From positions 62,001 to 126,000 of the forward strand of contig JAWKLX010000005.1 of NCBI GenBank assembly GCA_041392505.1: a stretch of DNA of 64,000 nucleotides, given 5' to 3'. The notes under the pieces are model-generated. The model was not told the DNA's origin. It saw nothing but the letters and a program-made list of their open reading frames with translations, and did not search any database. The number at the start of each line of letters is the position of its first letter. Position 1 is the stretch's first letter. A program made the position numbers and the translations under genes. This DNA comes from UBA6168 sp041392505 (GTDB lineage Bacteria; Bacteroidota; Bacteroidia; Chitinophagales; Saprospiraceae). Shown one piece after another: positions 18,491 through 26,589 of this stretch.

Positions 18491-19516
18491 ATGAACTATG
18501 CTGATACCTTGCTGGCTCCCGTTGTTGGGCATCTTCAGTCCTCAACTACAGCATCCTCAACGTTCACAAGCAACACAATGGTCGAAGTAAAAATTTTTTC
18601 CGGAAAATGTTCAAAATATTTAGCAGATAAAATTGCCGATTACTACGGCCAACCACTTGGGGACGTAATATTGAACTGTTTCAGTGATGGGGAAATGCAG
18701 CCCGTTATCAATGAATCTGTTCGAGGGGCCTATGTGTTTTTTGTCCAATCCACCTTCTCGCCTGCGGAAAACCTGATGGAGCTCCTGTTGATGGTTGATG
18801 CAGCGAAAAGGGCTTCTGCTGGTTATATAACTGCAGTCATCCCTTACTTCGGATACGCAAGACAAGATAGGAAAGATAAGCCCCGTGTACCCATATCAGC
18901 TAAATTGATAGCGGAATTGATGCAGGCAGCTGGGGTCAATAGGATCATGACCATGGATTTTCATGCTGATCAAATACAAGGTTTTTTCGATGTGCCTGTT
19001 GACCACTTAAAGAGTGAAGCGATCTATATCCCATTCTTACAGGAACAGGATCTCAGTAATGTAATCTTCGCTTCCCCTGACGTGGGAGGAGTTAAAAGGG
19101 CTCGGACTTATGCCAAATATTTTGGAAGGGAATTGGTCATCTGTGATAAATATAGAAAGAAGGCCAATGAGGTAGCTGAAATGACGGTCATTGGGGAAGT
19201 GGAAGGGGCCGATGTGATTTTGGTAGATGATCTTGTCGATACAGCTGGCACTTTGTGTAGGGCCGCTGATATCATATTGAAGAAAGGGGCCAAGAGTGTA
19301 CGTGCATTTTGTACGCACCCTGTTTTATCGGGCAATGCTTTCGAAAATATTGAAAAATCTGGACTGAAGGAATTGGTCGTATGCGATACAATCCCAATTA
19401 AAGCGACGAAGAAACCAAGTAAGATCAAAGTCTTATCAACGGCAAAACTGTTCGCACGGGCAATCCGTAATACTCACGAACACCGATCCATCTCAGCGCT
19501 TTTTATTGAAGGCTGA
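18491..19516 (+). CDS. prs: Ribose-phosphate pyrophosphokinase
   Basis: Prs makes PRPP from ribose 5-phosphate and ATP, feeding purine, pyrimidine, NAD and histidine synthesis. Visible motifs are FSDGEMQP, FVQSTFSPAENLMELLLMVD, PYFGYARQDRKDKPR, the TMDFHADQIQGFFD divalent-metal/ATP region and the PRPP loop VDDLVDTAGTL. The ATG at 18491 gives 341 residues; an internal ATG at 18578 would give 312, nearer the usual ~315, so the first 29 residues may be untranslated. A TAATTTTG at 18433-18440 fits the -7 box. A strong terminator follows at 19580. Confidence 0.95.
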   Translation: MNYADTLLAPVVGHLQSSTTASSTFTSNTMVEVKIFSGKCSKYLADKIADYYGQPLGDVILNCFSDGEMQPVINESVRGAYVFFVQSTFSPAENLMELLLMVDAAKRASAGYITAVIPYFGYARQDRKDKPRVPISAKLIAELMQAAGVNRIMTMDFHADQIQGFFDVPVDHLKSEAIYIPFLQEQDLSNVIFASPDVGGVKRARTYAKYFGRELVICDKYRKKANEVAEMTVIGEVEGADVILVDDLVDTAGTLCRAADIILKKGAKSVRAFCTHPVLSGNAFENIEKSGLKELVVCDTIPIKATKKPSKIKVLSTAKLFARAIRNTHEHRSISALFIEG

Positions 19517-19579
19517 TGAGGTTTAAAAAGCAGTAAGTTAGTAGGCTCAATTAAATCTTTAGTATCCCTTCTTAAAAAG

Positions 19580-19614
19580 AAAAATGCCAAGAATATTCCA
19601 TTCTTGGCATTTTT
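19580..19614. terminator. Bidirectional terminator after prs
   Basis: A 15-bp perfect stem AAAAATGCCAAGAAT / ATTCTTGGCATTTTT with a 5-base loop lies between convergent prs (ends 19516) and the ArsR-like gene (ends 19618); the T-rich tract TTTTTATTC follows on the plus strand. Confidence 0.92.
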
Positions 19615-19617
19615 TAT

Positions 19618-19935
19618 TCAGTTAGCTTCTTGACCCAAAAATGAATCAATGGCTGTAGTCGCCATGGACAACTTGTCGTAGTCCAATTTGTAATGGATGA
19701 ATTTACCATCCCTTTCAGTTTTGACCAAACCAGCTAAACGGAGAATACGGAGATGTTGAGAAGTGATGGATTGTTCCAGTTTTAGTGTGTTATAGATTTT
19801 ATTGACGTTGATAACGCCATTCTCATCTATAAATTCCAGGATCTTCAATCTTAAAGGGTGAGCTAACGCCCTAAGAATTTCTGAAGACACCTGTAGCTTC
19901 TCATCATTGATGTTTATTACCCTAGCCTTTCTCAT
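19618..19935 (-). CDS. ArsR-like winged-helix transcriptional regulator
   Basis: The start is set at MRKARVININDEK (19935, 105 residues); the longer frame upstream is AT-rich leader. The HTH is clear: ILRALAHPLRLKILEFI, then KIYNTLKLEQSITSQHLRIL with recognition helix SITSQHLRILRLAG, and the wing KTERDGKFIHYKLD. This is the fold of ArsR/SmtB repressors, but there is no cysteine in the protein, so the thiolate metal site of ArsR is absent. It is paralogous to the gene at 20221-20559 (same HTH motifs, SxTSQHL versus SVASQHL) and on the same strand. Confidence 0.9.
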   Translation of the reverse strand: MRKARVININDEKLQVSSEILRALAHPLRLKILEFIDENGVINVNKIYNTLKLEQSITSQHLRILRLAGLVKTERDGKFIHYKLDYDKLSMATTAIDSFLGQEAN

Positions 19936-20014
19936 AGAAGTTACTTTAGTTGTCTTAAAATAATGTGCACTGGCAAATATGCGCCAATTAATTATTTTAT
20001 CAAAATTATTATGA

Positions 20015-20052
20015 AAAAAGTGCTGCAAACCCGTTGGTTTACAGCACTTTTT
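20015..20052. terminator. Hairpin terminator between the two ArsR-like genes
   Basis: A 17-bp stem with one mismatch (AAAAAGTGCTG... / ...CAGCACTTTTT, four-base loop) lies downstream of the 20221-20559 gene and upstream of the 19618-19935 gene. Both flanks are A/T runs, so it could terminate in either direction. It suggests that the two regulators are transcribed separately. Confidence 0.7.
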
Positions 20053-20065
20053 GACTTAGCCTTAT

Positions 20066-20124
20066 ACTCATTGAACCAATAGATTCTTGCCGTTAAGTCA
20101 AGGGGGGCAAGATGTCAATGAGAG
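20066..20124. other. Structured intergenic segment
   Basis: Nested inverted repeats, CTCATTGA (20067-20074) with TCAATGAG (20115-20122) and inside them CTTGCC (20086-20091) with GGCAAG (20106-20111), could fold into an extended hairpin. It may be a 3' or 5' untranslated structure of one of the flanking regulators; nothing shows which strand is used. Confidence 0.25.
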
Positions 20125-20220
20125 TTTAGTAGCGGTTTCTTTGTCATGGGATTGATTGTTCAGACAAAAGTGTTTGTGGAGGCCACTAAGCCCAAATTAG
20201 GTTGGAATGTAAAAGTTGTT

Positions 20221-20559
20221 TTATGCAGCTAATTCTTCTACCAATTTAGAAATCTGGGAGAGTCGATCTTTGTCCAAACCGTAGTAGATGAATTTTCCGT
20301 TGCGGTCAGTTGAAACGACACCAGCGCGGCGAAGAATGGCTAAATGCTGGGAAGCGACAGATTGTTCGAGCCTCAATTTGATGTAGATGTCCGTCACGGT
20401 CATCTTCTCATGTTCCTCCAATAAGTCAATCATGCGTTGACGGAGTTTGTGGTTGATGGCTCTAAGAACTAAAACTGCTTTTCTTAGCTCAGCATAATCA
20501 AGCTGAATCTCTTGCTTTCCCTTCTTCAAAACAATAGTTTCGCTCTTTTGCTTTCTCAT
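20221..20559 (-). CDS. ArsR-like winged-helix transcriptional regulator (paralogue)
   Basis: The ATG at 20557-20559 gives 112 residues starting MRKQKSETIVLKKGKQE. The winged helix is LRAINHKLRQRMIDLLEEHE, then IYIKLRLEQSVASQHLAILR, with wing STDRNGKFIYYGLD. As in its neighbour at 19618, no cysteine is present. The N-terminal 25 residues are rich in Lys and Gln. Other members of this paralogous family in Bacteroidota are annotated simply as metalloregulators, but the ligand is unknown. It is on the minus strand, downstream of tsaB but separated from it by 236 bases. Confidence 0.9.
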   Translation of the reverse strand: MRKQKSETIVLKKGKQEIQLDYAELRKAVLVLRAINHKLRQRMIDLLEEHEKMTVTDIYIKLRLEQSVASQHLAILRRAGVVSTDRNGKFIYYGLDKDRLSQISKLVEELAA

Positions 20560-20795
20560 ATCTATGTTTAAATTTAGATGGTTAAAAAATTGCGAAAAAG
20601 AACTTTCGTTAAGTTTTCTCAAATTATTAAAATTTCGATACATGGCTATCCAAGAACTATACCAATCAATAATTAGAAAGGTTTTTAATACTTAAACCAC
20701 GTATAGTCAGTGCGAAATTAAGATAGCATTTTTAAATAACAAAGAATTACAGAGTAAATTAAATTTTAATGTGTAAATTTTTAGTATTGAATTTT

Positions 20796-21503
20796 TCACG
20801 TTTTTAAAAGGTTCACATTCTTAGGAGTTGTAATGTTTGGGGGCTTTAAATACTTAGGTTTGAAGTAGGCTACATCTTCGAATTCCGCGTTTTTAAAAAG
20901 CTTATATGAAATTGCAGGCAAGTATAAAGCTGAACATTCCGAAGGTTGGAAATAAGCGTTTTCTGACGTCAATATTGTTTTACATTTTTCCGCCCCATTA
21001 CCACAAAACATTATTTTTTTGCTTTTATTAAAATAGTCATCAAACGATTTTTCCTCGACCACCATCGCCGCAGGCCCTGCAAGTAGTTTGTTATTTTCAT
21101 CAAATAGGCTAAAATAGACCTCCATTCTTCTAGCGTCAATCATGGGGCAGCAATAGGTGTTCTCAAATTTGATTGCCTCTCTTCCGGAAAATGCAAGCGC
21201 TTGAAGCGTGTCAACACTGATCAATGGTTTGTCCAATGCATAACAAATTCCTTTGGCCGTCGAAATGCCCACCCGCAAAGAAGTATATGAACCAGGACCC
21301 GAACTTACAGCGACTGCATCCATTTCTTTGAGATTCAAACCAGCCGTCACTAAACACTTATCAATTATTGAAGTCAGCACTTTGGCATGTTCAAAAGACT
21401 TTTCCGCTTCTTGAAAGCTGATAACCGTTTCTCCACGGCTGATCGAAACCGAGCATTTGTCTGTAGCGGATTCAATGTTTAGTATGATTGGTTCTTTTTT
21501 CAA
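20796..21503 (-). CDS. tsaB: tRNA t6A threonylcarbamoyladenosine biosynthesis protein TsaB
   Basis: TsaB is the catalytically inactive partner that scaffolds TsaD in forming t6A37 on ANN-decoding tRNAs. The 235-residue product shows the ASKHA-fold motifs of the family: ILNIESATDKCSVSISRG at the N-terminus, SFEHAKVLTSIID, and AVSSGPGSYTSLRVGISTAK, followed by KPLISVDTLQALA. The length is normal. TsaD and TsaE are not in the window. The convergent side holds the ArsR-like gene; the upstream side is a 308-base AT-rich region before prfA. Confidence 0.93.
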   Translation of the reverse strand: MKKEPIILNIESATDKCSVSISRGETVISFQEAEKSFEHAKVLTSIIDKCLVTAGLNLKEMDAVAVSSGPGSYTSLRVGISTAKGICYALDKPLISVDTLQALAFSGREAIKFENTYCCPMIDARRMEVYFSLFDENNKLLAGPAAMVVEEKSFDDYFNKSKKIMFCGNGAEKCKTILTSENAYFQPSECSALYLPAISYKLFKNAEFEDVAYFKPKYLKPPNITTPKNVNLLKT

Positions 21504-21811
21504 TTTCAGTTTTTTTATTTGTCTTAAAATGGATTGTTTGACAGATGATTGTTTTTATCAAGTCAGCATTTAAAATTACTTTTGCAGTCAAATTATTTAA
21601 AACGCAGACTCATGCAAAGTTTTTTCCTTCATCGTTTTTTGTAGCTAATCTTACTTTGTTCTTCGGCCAAAAAAAAGATACCGCTTTTGCAAAGATTAGC
21701 ATTCTGTGCATAATTCAATCCTCACATTGACTATTTTGCAAAATAGATTCTTTTTGATCTGGCCTCCCGCTTTATTCTTTTTCAATAATTTAATAAAATC
21801 AATTTCATACC
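21504..21811. other. AT-rich divergent intergenic region upstream of tsaB and prfA
   Basis: I see no supportable gene; a 61-codon open frame (21545-21730) has no recognisable product. TACTTTTG at 21577-21584 matches the -7 consensus on the plus strand. An inverted repeat, GCTAATC...TTTG (21644-21658) with CAAAGATTAGC (21690-21700), could form a hairpin in the prfA leader. Confidence 0.35.
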
Positions 21812-22882
21812 ATGATAGATAAATTGGAAGCCATAAAAAACAACTTCCTGACTCTCGAAGAACAAATGTCTGACCCGGATATCATCAGCGACCAAAAAAG
21901 ATATCGAGAGGTTGGAAAAGAATATACCAAGCTAAAAGCAATTGTAGATGTTTTTGAAAAGTATAAACACGTTTTAAAAAACTTAGAGGAAGCAAAAATA
22001 ATGAACAACGATCCCGACGAAGAGATGCGGGAAATGGCCAAAATTGAAATAGAGGAACTGGGGCCTAAAAAATCTGAAATGGAGGAGCATTTGAAGCAAC
22101 TTCTACTACCCAAAGAGCCTGAAGACGAGAAAGATGTACTGTTTGAGATTAGGGCAGGAACGGGCGGAGACGAGGCCAGTATTTTTGTTGGAGACCTGTT
22201 CCGCATGTACATGAAGTACTTTGAAAAACAAGGCTGGAGTACACAGTTGATGTACGAAAACGAGGGGTCAGCTGGCGGTTTCAAGGAAATATCAGTTGAG
22301 GTAAAGGGGGAAGATGTCTATGGAAAATTGAAATTCGAATCAGGCACCCACCGTGTTCAGCGGATTCCGGCCACAGAGTCGAAAGGCCGGGTGCATACAT
22401 CTGCCGCAACGGTGGCCGTTATGCCCAAAATGGAAATGGAAGATGTCAACATCAATCGTGCTGACCTGCGCATTGATACCTTCCGCTCCAGTGGGGCAGG
22501 AGGTCAGCACGTGAACAAAACTGAATCGGGCATTCGATTGACCCATATACCGACTGGTGTGGTTGTGGAATGCACAGAAGGGCGTTCACAACATTCCAAT
22601 CGGGAAATTGCCGAACAACGACTTTACCAGAAAATTTATGAAACACAAAAGGAAAAGCTTCGGTCGGAAGTAGCTGCTCAGCGGAAATCACTCGTTGGCT
22701 CAGGCGATAGGTCAGAAAAAATCCGCACTTATAACTACCCACAAAATCGGGTCACCGACCACCGCATTGATTTGACCCTGTACAACCTTGACCAAATTGT
22801 GGAAGGTGATTTGGAAAAAATAATCGAGTCCTTACAAATTGCAGAAAATGCAGATAAAATGCAGGAAATGGAGACGCAGTAA
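21812..22882 (+). CDS. prfA: Peptide chain release factor 1
   Basis: RF1 reads UAA and UAG and triggers peptide release. The 356-residue protein has the GGQ motif in SSGAGGQHVNKTESGIRL and the stop-codon-recognising PxT motif as PAT in HRVQRIPATESKGRVHTSAA, which distinguishes it from RF2. The N-terminal domain is helical (MIDKLEAIKNNFLTLEEQMS), and the C-terminus ends with the usual IEQ/LQIAENADKMQEM-type helix. Length is standard. PrmC is not adjacent. The leader contains a possible hairpin at 21644-21700. Confidence 0.96.
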   Translation: MIDKLEAIKNNFLTLEEQMSDPDIISDQKRYREVGKEYTKLKAIVDVFEKYKHVLKNLEEAKIMNNDPDEEMREMAKIEIEELGPKKSEMEEHLKQLLLPKEPEDEKDVLFEIRAGTGGDEASIFVGDLFRMYMKYFEKQGWSTQLMYENEGSAGGFKEISVEVKGEDVYGKLKFESGTHRVQRIPATESKGRVHTSAATVAVMPKMEMEDVNINRADLRIDTFRSSGAGGQHVNKTESGIRLTHIPTGVVVECTEGRSQHSNREIAEQRLYQKIYETQKEKLRSEVAAQRKSLVGSGDRSEKIRTYNYPQNRVTDHRIDLTLYNLDQIVEGDLEKIIESLQIAENADKMQEMETQ

Positions 22883-22932
22883 GATGACTTGGGGTTAGTA
22901 TTGGCCAGAAGTTTATTTACGTGAAAAATAGT

Positions 22933-24120
22933 TTATTTGATTAATGATTTATCTAAAATAAATTCCACCAACCCTTTTGCCAATTTTTCATTTCCACTTT
23001 TTTTTAAATGCGTGTCCAGTGGTAAATAATCTTCTTTGGACAAATAATTTGTGGATGGAAATACATAAACCCTTGGTATTGGATTCTTTATAAGCCAATT
23101 TTCGAATTGGTCGTTGACGTCGGGCGTTGTAATATTCATGCCTAAATTAAAAATTAATATTTTACCTGAAAAACTTTCTTTTATTTTTTCTATAATAAGA
23201 AAAAAATCGGATAGGGCTTTTTCGCTTATACCCTCTGTTATTGTCGAAGGGGCTTTTTTATCATCATTAAAAGTGGGCGTCAATTTTTTAAATAAATAAT
23301 TAATACTGGAATGGATATATTTTAGGGGGAAGTATAACTGGTATATTTTATTCCAGCGTACTTCTTTTTCAAAAACATCTTTTGGGGAAATATTTAATTG
23401 GTAATTATTTTTGACGAAAGCTCGGTTTTCCGTTGTGTCATTTGGGCAAAACTGAAGGATGACTAATTTGCAACTATCATGTTTAATTCTCTCAAAAGCC
23501 CTGTATTCACGGGCTGTTCCATAAGATGCAATACCGAGGTTAAGCGTTTTTTTATTTAATTTTTTTTCTAATAAACTAACGTAATTTTCCTCTTGATTTA
23601 CGCCCCATCCCATTGTATAAGAATCGCCCAGAAAAATTATTTCAGGAAAATTTAATGAATTTTCATCATCCCGAAAACCCATTGAATTAACATAGTATTC
23701 TGTGGAGAATTCCATATTGGAATAATTAAAGTCGCCAGGTTTTAAAGTGTAAAAAAGCTCCTCATCATAACGCCCCCTATCGTTGTCATATACAATGTAA
23801 TCACGGCAATGGAACAAATAAATATATCCCAAAAAATGCTGAAGGGGAGTCGGCAATTCTTTGCCATTAATAACATTTTGGAAAAGCAAGGCGAAACAAC
23901 TCTCTGCGATAAATACAAATATCAAAAACGCCCACATTGTTTTTTTACCCACCAATCTCCCCGCTGCCTCGGCAACTATTAATATCGATCCAATACTGCA
24001 CAACCGATAAAGCCATATTCCCAAATTATTTTGCACAAACAATTCCTCACGAAAACAGGTAAGAGATAGTAAAAAAATGCCCGCAAAAAATAGTGCAATA
24101 TATTTCTGTGTTTTTGTCAT
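22933..24120 (-). CDS. Membrane protein with SGNH/GDSL hydrolase-like domain
   Basis: The first ~110 of 395 residues contain three hydrophobic segments (KYIALFFAGIFLLSL, GIWLYRLCSIGSILIVAEAA, MWAFLIFVFIAESCFALLF). The remainder resembles SGNH esterases: block I FPEIIFLGDSYTMGWGVNQE, block II-like LNLGIASYGTAREYRAF, block III LQFCPNDTTENR, and a C-terminal DTHLKKSGNEKLA with the Asp-x-His pair. Such membrane-anchored proteins often modify or de-modify cell-surface glycans (acyl groups). Its codon use is more AT-rich than that of mutY next door. It is divergent from mutY with 109 bases between. Substrate unknown. Confidence 0.8.
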   Translation of the reverse strand: MTKTQKYIALFFAGIFLLSLTCFREELFVQNNLGIWLYRLCSIGSILIVAEAAGRLVGKKTMWAFLIFVFIAESCFALLFQNVINGKELPTPLQHFLGYIYLFHCRDYIVYDNDRGRYDEELFYTLKPGDFNYSNMEFSTEYYVNSMGFRDDENSLNFPEIIFLGDSYTMGWGVNQEENYVSLLEKKLNKKTLNLGIASYGTAREYRAFERIKHDSCKLVILQFCPNDTTENRAFVKNNYQLNISPKDVFEKEVRWNKIYQLYFPLKYIHSSINYLFKKLTPTFNDDKKAPSTITEGISEKALSDFFLIIEKIKESFSGKILIFNLGMNITTPDVNDQFENWLIKNPIPRVYVFPSTNYLSKEDYLPLDTHLKKSGNEKLAKGLVEFILDKSLIK

Positions 24121-24229
24121 AAAAGGTTTTAATGCTGCAATATACTAAAGAAGGAAAAGCCCCACAAACCTTCTTTCTACATGTCTGTTATTCCATAAAA
24201 ATGAGACATTTGCCCGACTAACCTAAGTT

Positions 24230-25330
24230 ATGGAAAAAACAGAAAACGATAAGCAAAAATTATTTACACGCTACCTGATGCAGTGGTTTGCCACCAACCA
24301 TCGCCCACTGCCCTGGAAAGGTGAAAAAGATCCCTATTTAATTTGGTTGTCAGAAATTATTTTACAACAGACAAGGGTCGAACAAGGGCTGCCGTATTTT
24401 GAAAAATTTAAAAAAAATTATCCGACGGTAAAAGATTTAGCTAGTGCGCCAGAGGATGAGGTGATGAAAACATGGGAGGGCTTGGGCTACTATTCCCGGG
24501 CCAGGAACTTACACGCTGCTGCCAAATATATTGCACTTCATTTAAACGGCATTTTCCCAAAAGAATACGCTGAGATAAGAGCGCTGAAAGGAGTCGGCCC
24601 CTATACGGCAGCGGCCATTGCTTCTTTTGCTTATAACCTTCCGTACGCGGTAGTAGACGGCAATGTGTACCGGGTATTGTCCCGGTTTTTTGGCATCGAA
24701 GAGCCAATAGATACGACGGCGGGCAAAAAGCTGTTTGCTGAATTGGCGCAGGCACTTTTGGACGAGGGGCAAGCAGGCCATTACAACCAAGCAATCATGG
24801 ATTTTGGGGCAACCCACTGCACCCCGGCAAATCCATCCTGTGGGGAATGTACCGTGCAAGCCGACTGCACAGCATTTCAAAAAAAGATGGTCGATAGGCT
24901 TCCCGTTAAATCAAAAAAAATCCAACGCCGCCAGCGCTTTTTCAATTACCTTTTATTCAACCACGCTGACAATATTTATTTAACCAAAAGGACCGAAAAA
25001 GATATTTGGCAAAATCTCTATGAATTCCCCCTAATCGAAACGGAAGACCTTCTGGAGGAAGGCAGGTTATTAAAAAAACAAAAACAATGGAAAGAATGGG
25101 TCGGGGAAACCGCCACTAAAATTGTGCAGGTTTCAGAACCTTTGAAGCAAGACTTGACCCATCAGCGCATCATCGCCCGCTTCTGGGAGGTGACGATTCA
25201 TGAGGGATTTTCCAATGCGGAAGCTATGGATTGGGTGGCGGTAAACCGAAAAAACATCAGGGAATTTGCATTCCCAAAAGTGATTGATACGTACCTTCGC
25301 CAGAAATTTTTAACTTTAGGATTCTTTTAA
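24230..25330 (+). CDS. mutY: A/G-specific adenine glycosylase
   Basis: MutY removes adenine mispaired with 8-oxoguanine. The 366-residue protein has the catalytic Glu42 in SEIILQQTRVE, the helix-hairpin-helix ALKGVGPYTAAAIASFA with the catalytic Asp in VVDGNVYRVL, and the [4Fe-4S] cysteines spaced C-x6-C-x2-C-x5-C (CTPANPSCGECTVQADC). The C-terminal ~120 residues form the NUDIX-like 8-oxoG recognition domain (FNYLLFNHADNIYLTKRTEK). It is followed by ssb 62 bases downstream and then gldD, an order known from other Bacteroidota (from memory). Confidence 0.96.
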   Translation: MEKTENDKQKLFTRYLMQWFATNHRPLPWKGEKDPYLIWLSEIILQQTRVEQGLPYFEKFKKNYPTVKDLASAPEDEVMKTWEGLGYYSRARNLHAAAKYIALHLNGIFPKEYAEIRALKGVGPYTAAAIASFAYNLPYAVVDGNVYRVLSRFFGIEEPIDTTAGKKLFAELAQALLDEGQAGHYNQAIMDFGATHCTPANPSCGECTVQADCTAFQKKMVDRLPVKSKKIQRRQRFFNYLLFNHADNIYLTKRTEKDIWQNLYEFPLIETEDLLEEGRLLKKQKQWKEWVGETATKIVQVSEPLKQDLTHQRIIARFWEVTIHEGFSNAEAMDWVAVNRKNIREFAFPKVIDTYLRQKFLTLGFF

Positions 25331-25392
25331 AGCTTAGCTTCCAAGAAGAAAGCTCTGAGAAAACATTTTTTAACTTTAAAATTCAAAACGCT

Positions 25393-25860
25393 ATGGTCAA
25401 TCAAGTTATCCTAGTTGGGAATTTGGGGAAAGACCCTGAAGTCCGCAGGCTCGAAAGCGGCGCCACCGTTGCTAAATTCAGTCTGGCCACCAACGAAACC
25501 TACAAAGACAAAGATGGGAATAGACAGACCCTTACCGAGTGGCACAACATTGTTGTTTGGAGGTCTCTTGCGGAAATTGCCGAGAAGTATCTGAAGAAAG
25601 GGAGCCTTATCTATTTGGAAGGGAAAATCACCTACCGGGAATACACCGATAAGGAAAGTAATCAGAAAAAATATTTCACGGAAATCGTAGCCAACAACTT
25701 TAAAATGTTGGATCGCCGGGAAGGTGGGAATAGAGAAGGGTATTTCCCTTCTGAAGAAAATGCACCTGTCAGTAGTGCGCCAAAAGCAGCTGCACCTGTT
25801 GCTGCCAATGACAGTGGTGCCGATAACAGTGAAAGCCCGGCAGATGACCTGCCATTCTGA
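25393..25860 (+). CDS. ssb: Single-stranded DNA-binding protein
   Basis: The 155-residue protein has the OB-fold of bacterial SSB over residues 1-108 (MVNQVILVGNLGKDPEVRRL, FSLATNETYKDKDGNRQTLT, EWHNIVVWRSLAEIAEKYLK, KGSLIYLEGKI). A Ser/Ala/Pro-rich flexible linker follows, and the acidic tail ends DDLPF, the tip through which SSB recruits replication and repair proteins. It lies between mutY and gldD, with a terminator at 25881-25915. Confidence 0.96.
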   Translation: MVNQVILVGNLGKDPEVRRLESGATVAKFSLATNETYKDKDGNRQTLTEWHNIVVWRSLAEIAEKYLKKGSLIYLEGKITYREYTDKESNQKKYFTEIVANNFKMLDRREGGNREGYFPSEENAPVSSAPKAAAPVAANDSGADNSESPADDLPF

Positions 25861-25880
25861 TCTAATAAATACGAAAAATC

Positions 25881-25915
25881 CAAACGGGCCGTTCTTATCC
25901 AAGGTGGCCCGTTTG
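25881..25915 (+). terminator. Terminator-like hairpin between ssb and gldD
   Basis: A 10-bp stem CAAACGGGCC / GGCCCGTTTG with a 15-base loop is followed by TTATTTCT. It lies 20 bases past the ssb stop and 36 bases before gldD, so gldD may depend on read-through or on its own promoter. Confidence 0.65.
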
Positions 25916-25951
25916 TTATTTCTAACCTCTATGTTTTTTATTCGATTCAAT

Positions 25952-26551
25952 ATGAGATTATTTATTTTGCTTTTAACCGCTAGCCTATTTTTTGCCAGTT
26001 GTGAAGAACCTGTCTTCACCCCCAAGCCAAGGGGGTACCCAAAGGTGGTTTATCCTGAAAAGACCTATCAGCAGTTCGATGAAAACTATTGCCATTTCAC
26101 GTTTGAATACCCAGAATATGGGGTGATAGAAAAGGACACTTCCTTTTTTGATGAAAAACCTGCCGACCCTTGTTGGTTCAATATTTATTACCCTCAATTT
26201 AATTGCCGCTTACATTGTAGTTATTCCCCATTGGTCAATCAAACATCCGTTGAAGAGCTCAAAACAGATGCTTTTAAAATGACGGAGTGGCACAACAAAA
26301 AAGCGACCTATATCGAAGACCGCCCATTCCGCAAATCGAATAATGTGCAAGGAATACTTTTTGAAGTGGAGGGACCGGTGGCTTCCCATGTGCAGTTTCT
26401 CTTGACGGATACCCTGGAGCAAGAACATTTTTTGCGGTGTGCGCTGTATTTTTATGCGCAAGCGCGGCCCGACTCTTTAGCGCCTATCTATGATTTTTTG
26501 CGGGCTGATGTAGATCGGATGATCGAGACGTTTGCATGGAGCGACCAATAA
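25952..26551 (+). CDS. gldD: Gliding motility lipoprotein GldD
   Basis: The ATG at 25952 starts a lipoprotein signal MRLFILLLTASLFFASC with lipobox Cys17 and gives 199 residues; an ATG at 25931 would add seven. The mature sequence carries the family pattern: FTPKPRGYPKVVYPEKTYQ, FTFEYPEYGVIEKD, WFNIYYPQFNCRLHCSY, GILFEVEGPVASHVQFLLTD and FLRADVDRMIETFAWSDQ. GldD is an accessory lipoprotein needed for gliding in Flavobacterium and found in many non-gliding Bacteroidota with T9SS. The mutY-ssb-gldD order supports the call. GldE is not next to it. Confidence 0.9.
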   Translation: MRLFILLLTASLFFASCEEPVFTPKPRGYPKVVYPEKTYQQFDENYCHFTFEYPEYGVIEKDTSFFDEKPADPCWFNIYYPQFNCRLHCSYSPLVNQTSVEELKTDAFKMTEWHNKKATYIEDRPFRKSNNVQGILFEVEGPVASHVQFLLTDTLEQEHFLRCALYFYAQARPDSLAPIYDFLRADVDRMIETFAWSDQ

Positions 26552-26589
26552 CCCCAGTTTCAAAAACAGCTATTTTGGGCTGATTTTTT

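Noticed and set aside
21545..21730. Plus-strand open frame of 61 codons between tsaB and prfA
   Set aside because: Very AT-rich, Phe/Lys-heavy, no recognisable domain or convincing start; it overlaps leader structure of prfA, so I treat it as non-coding.
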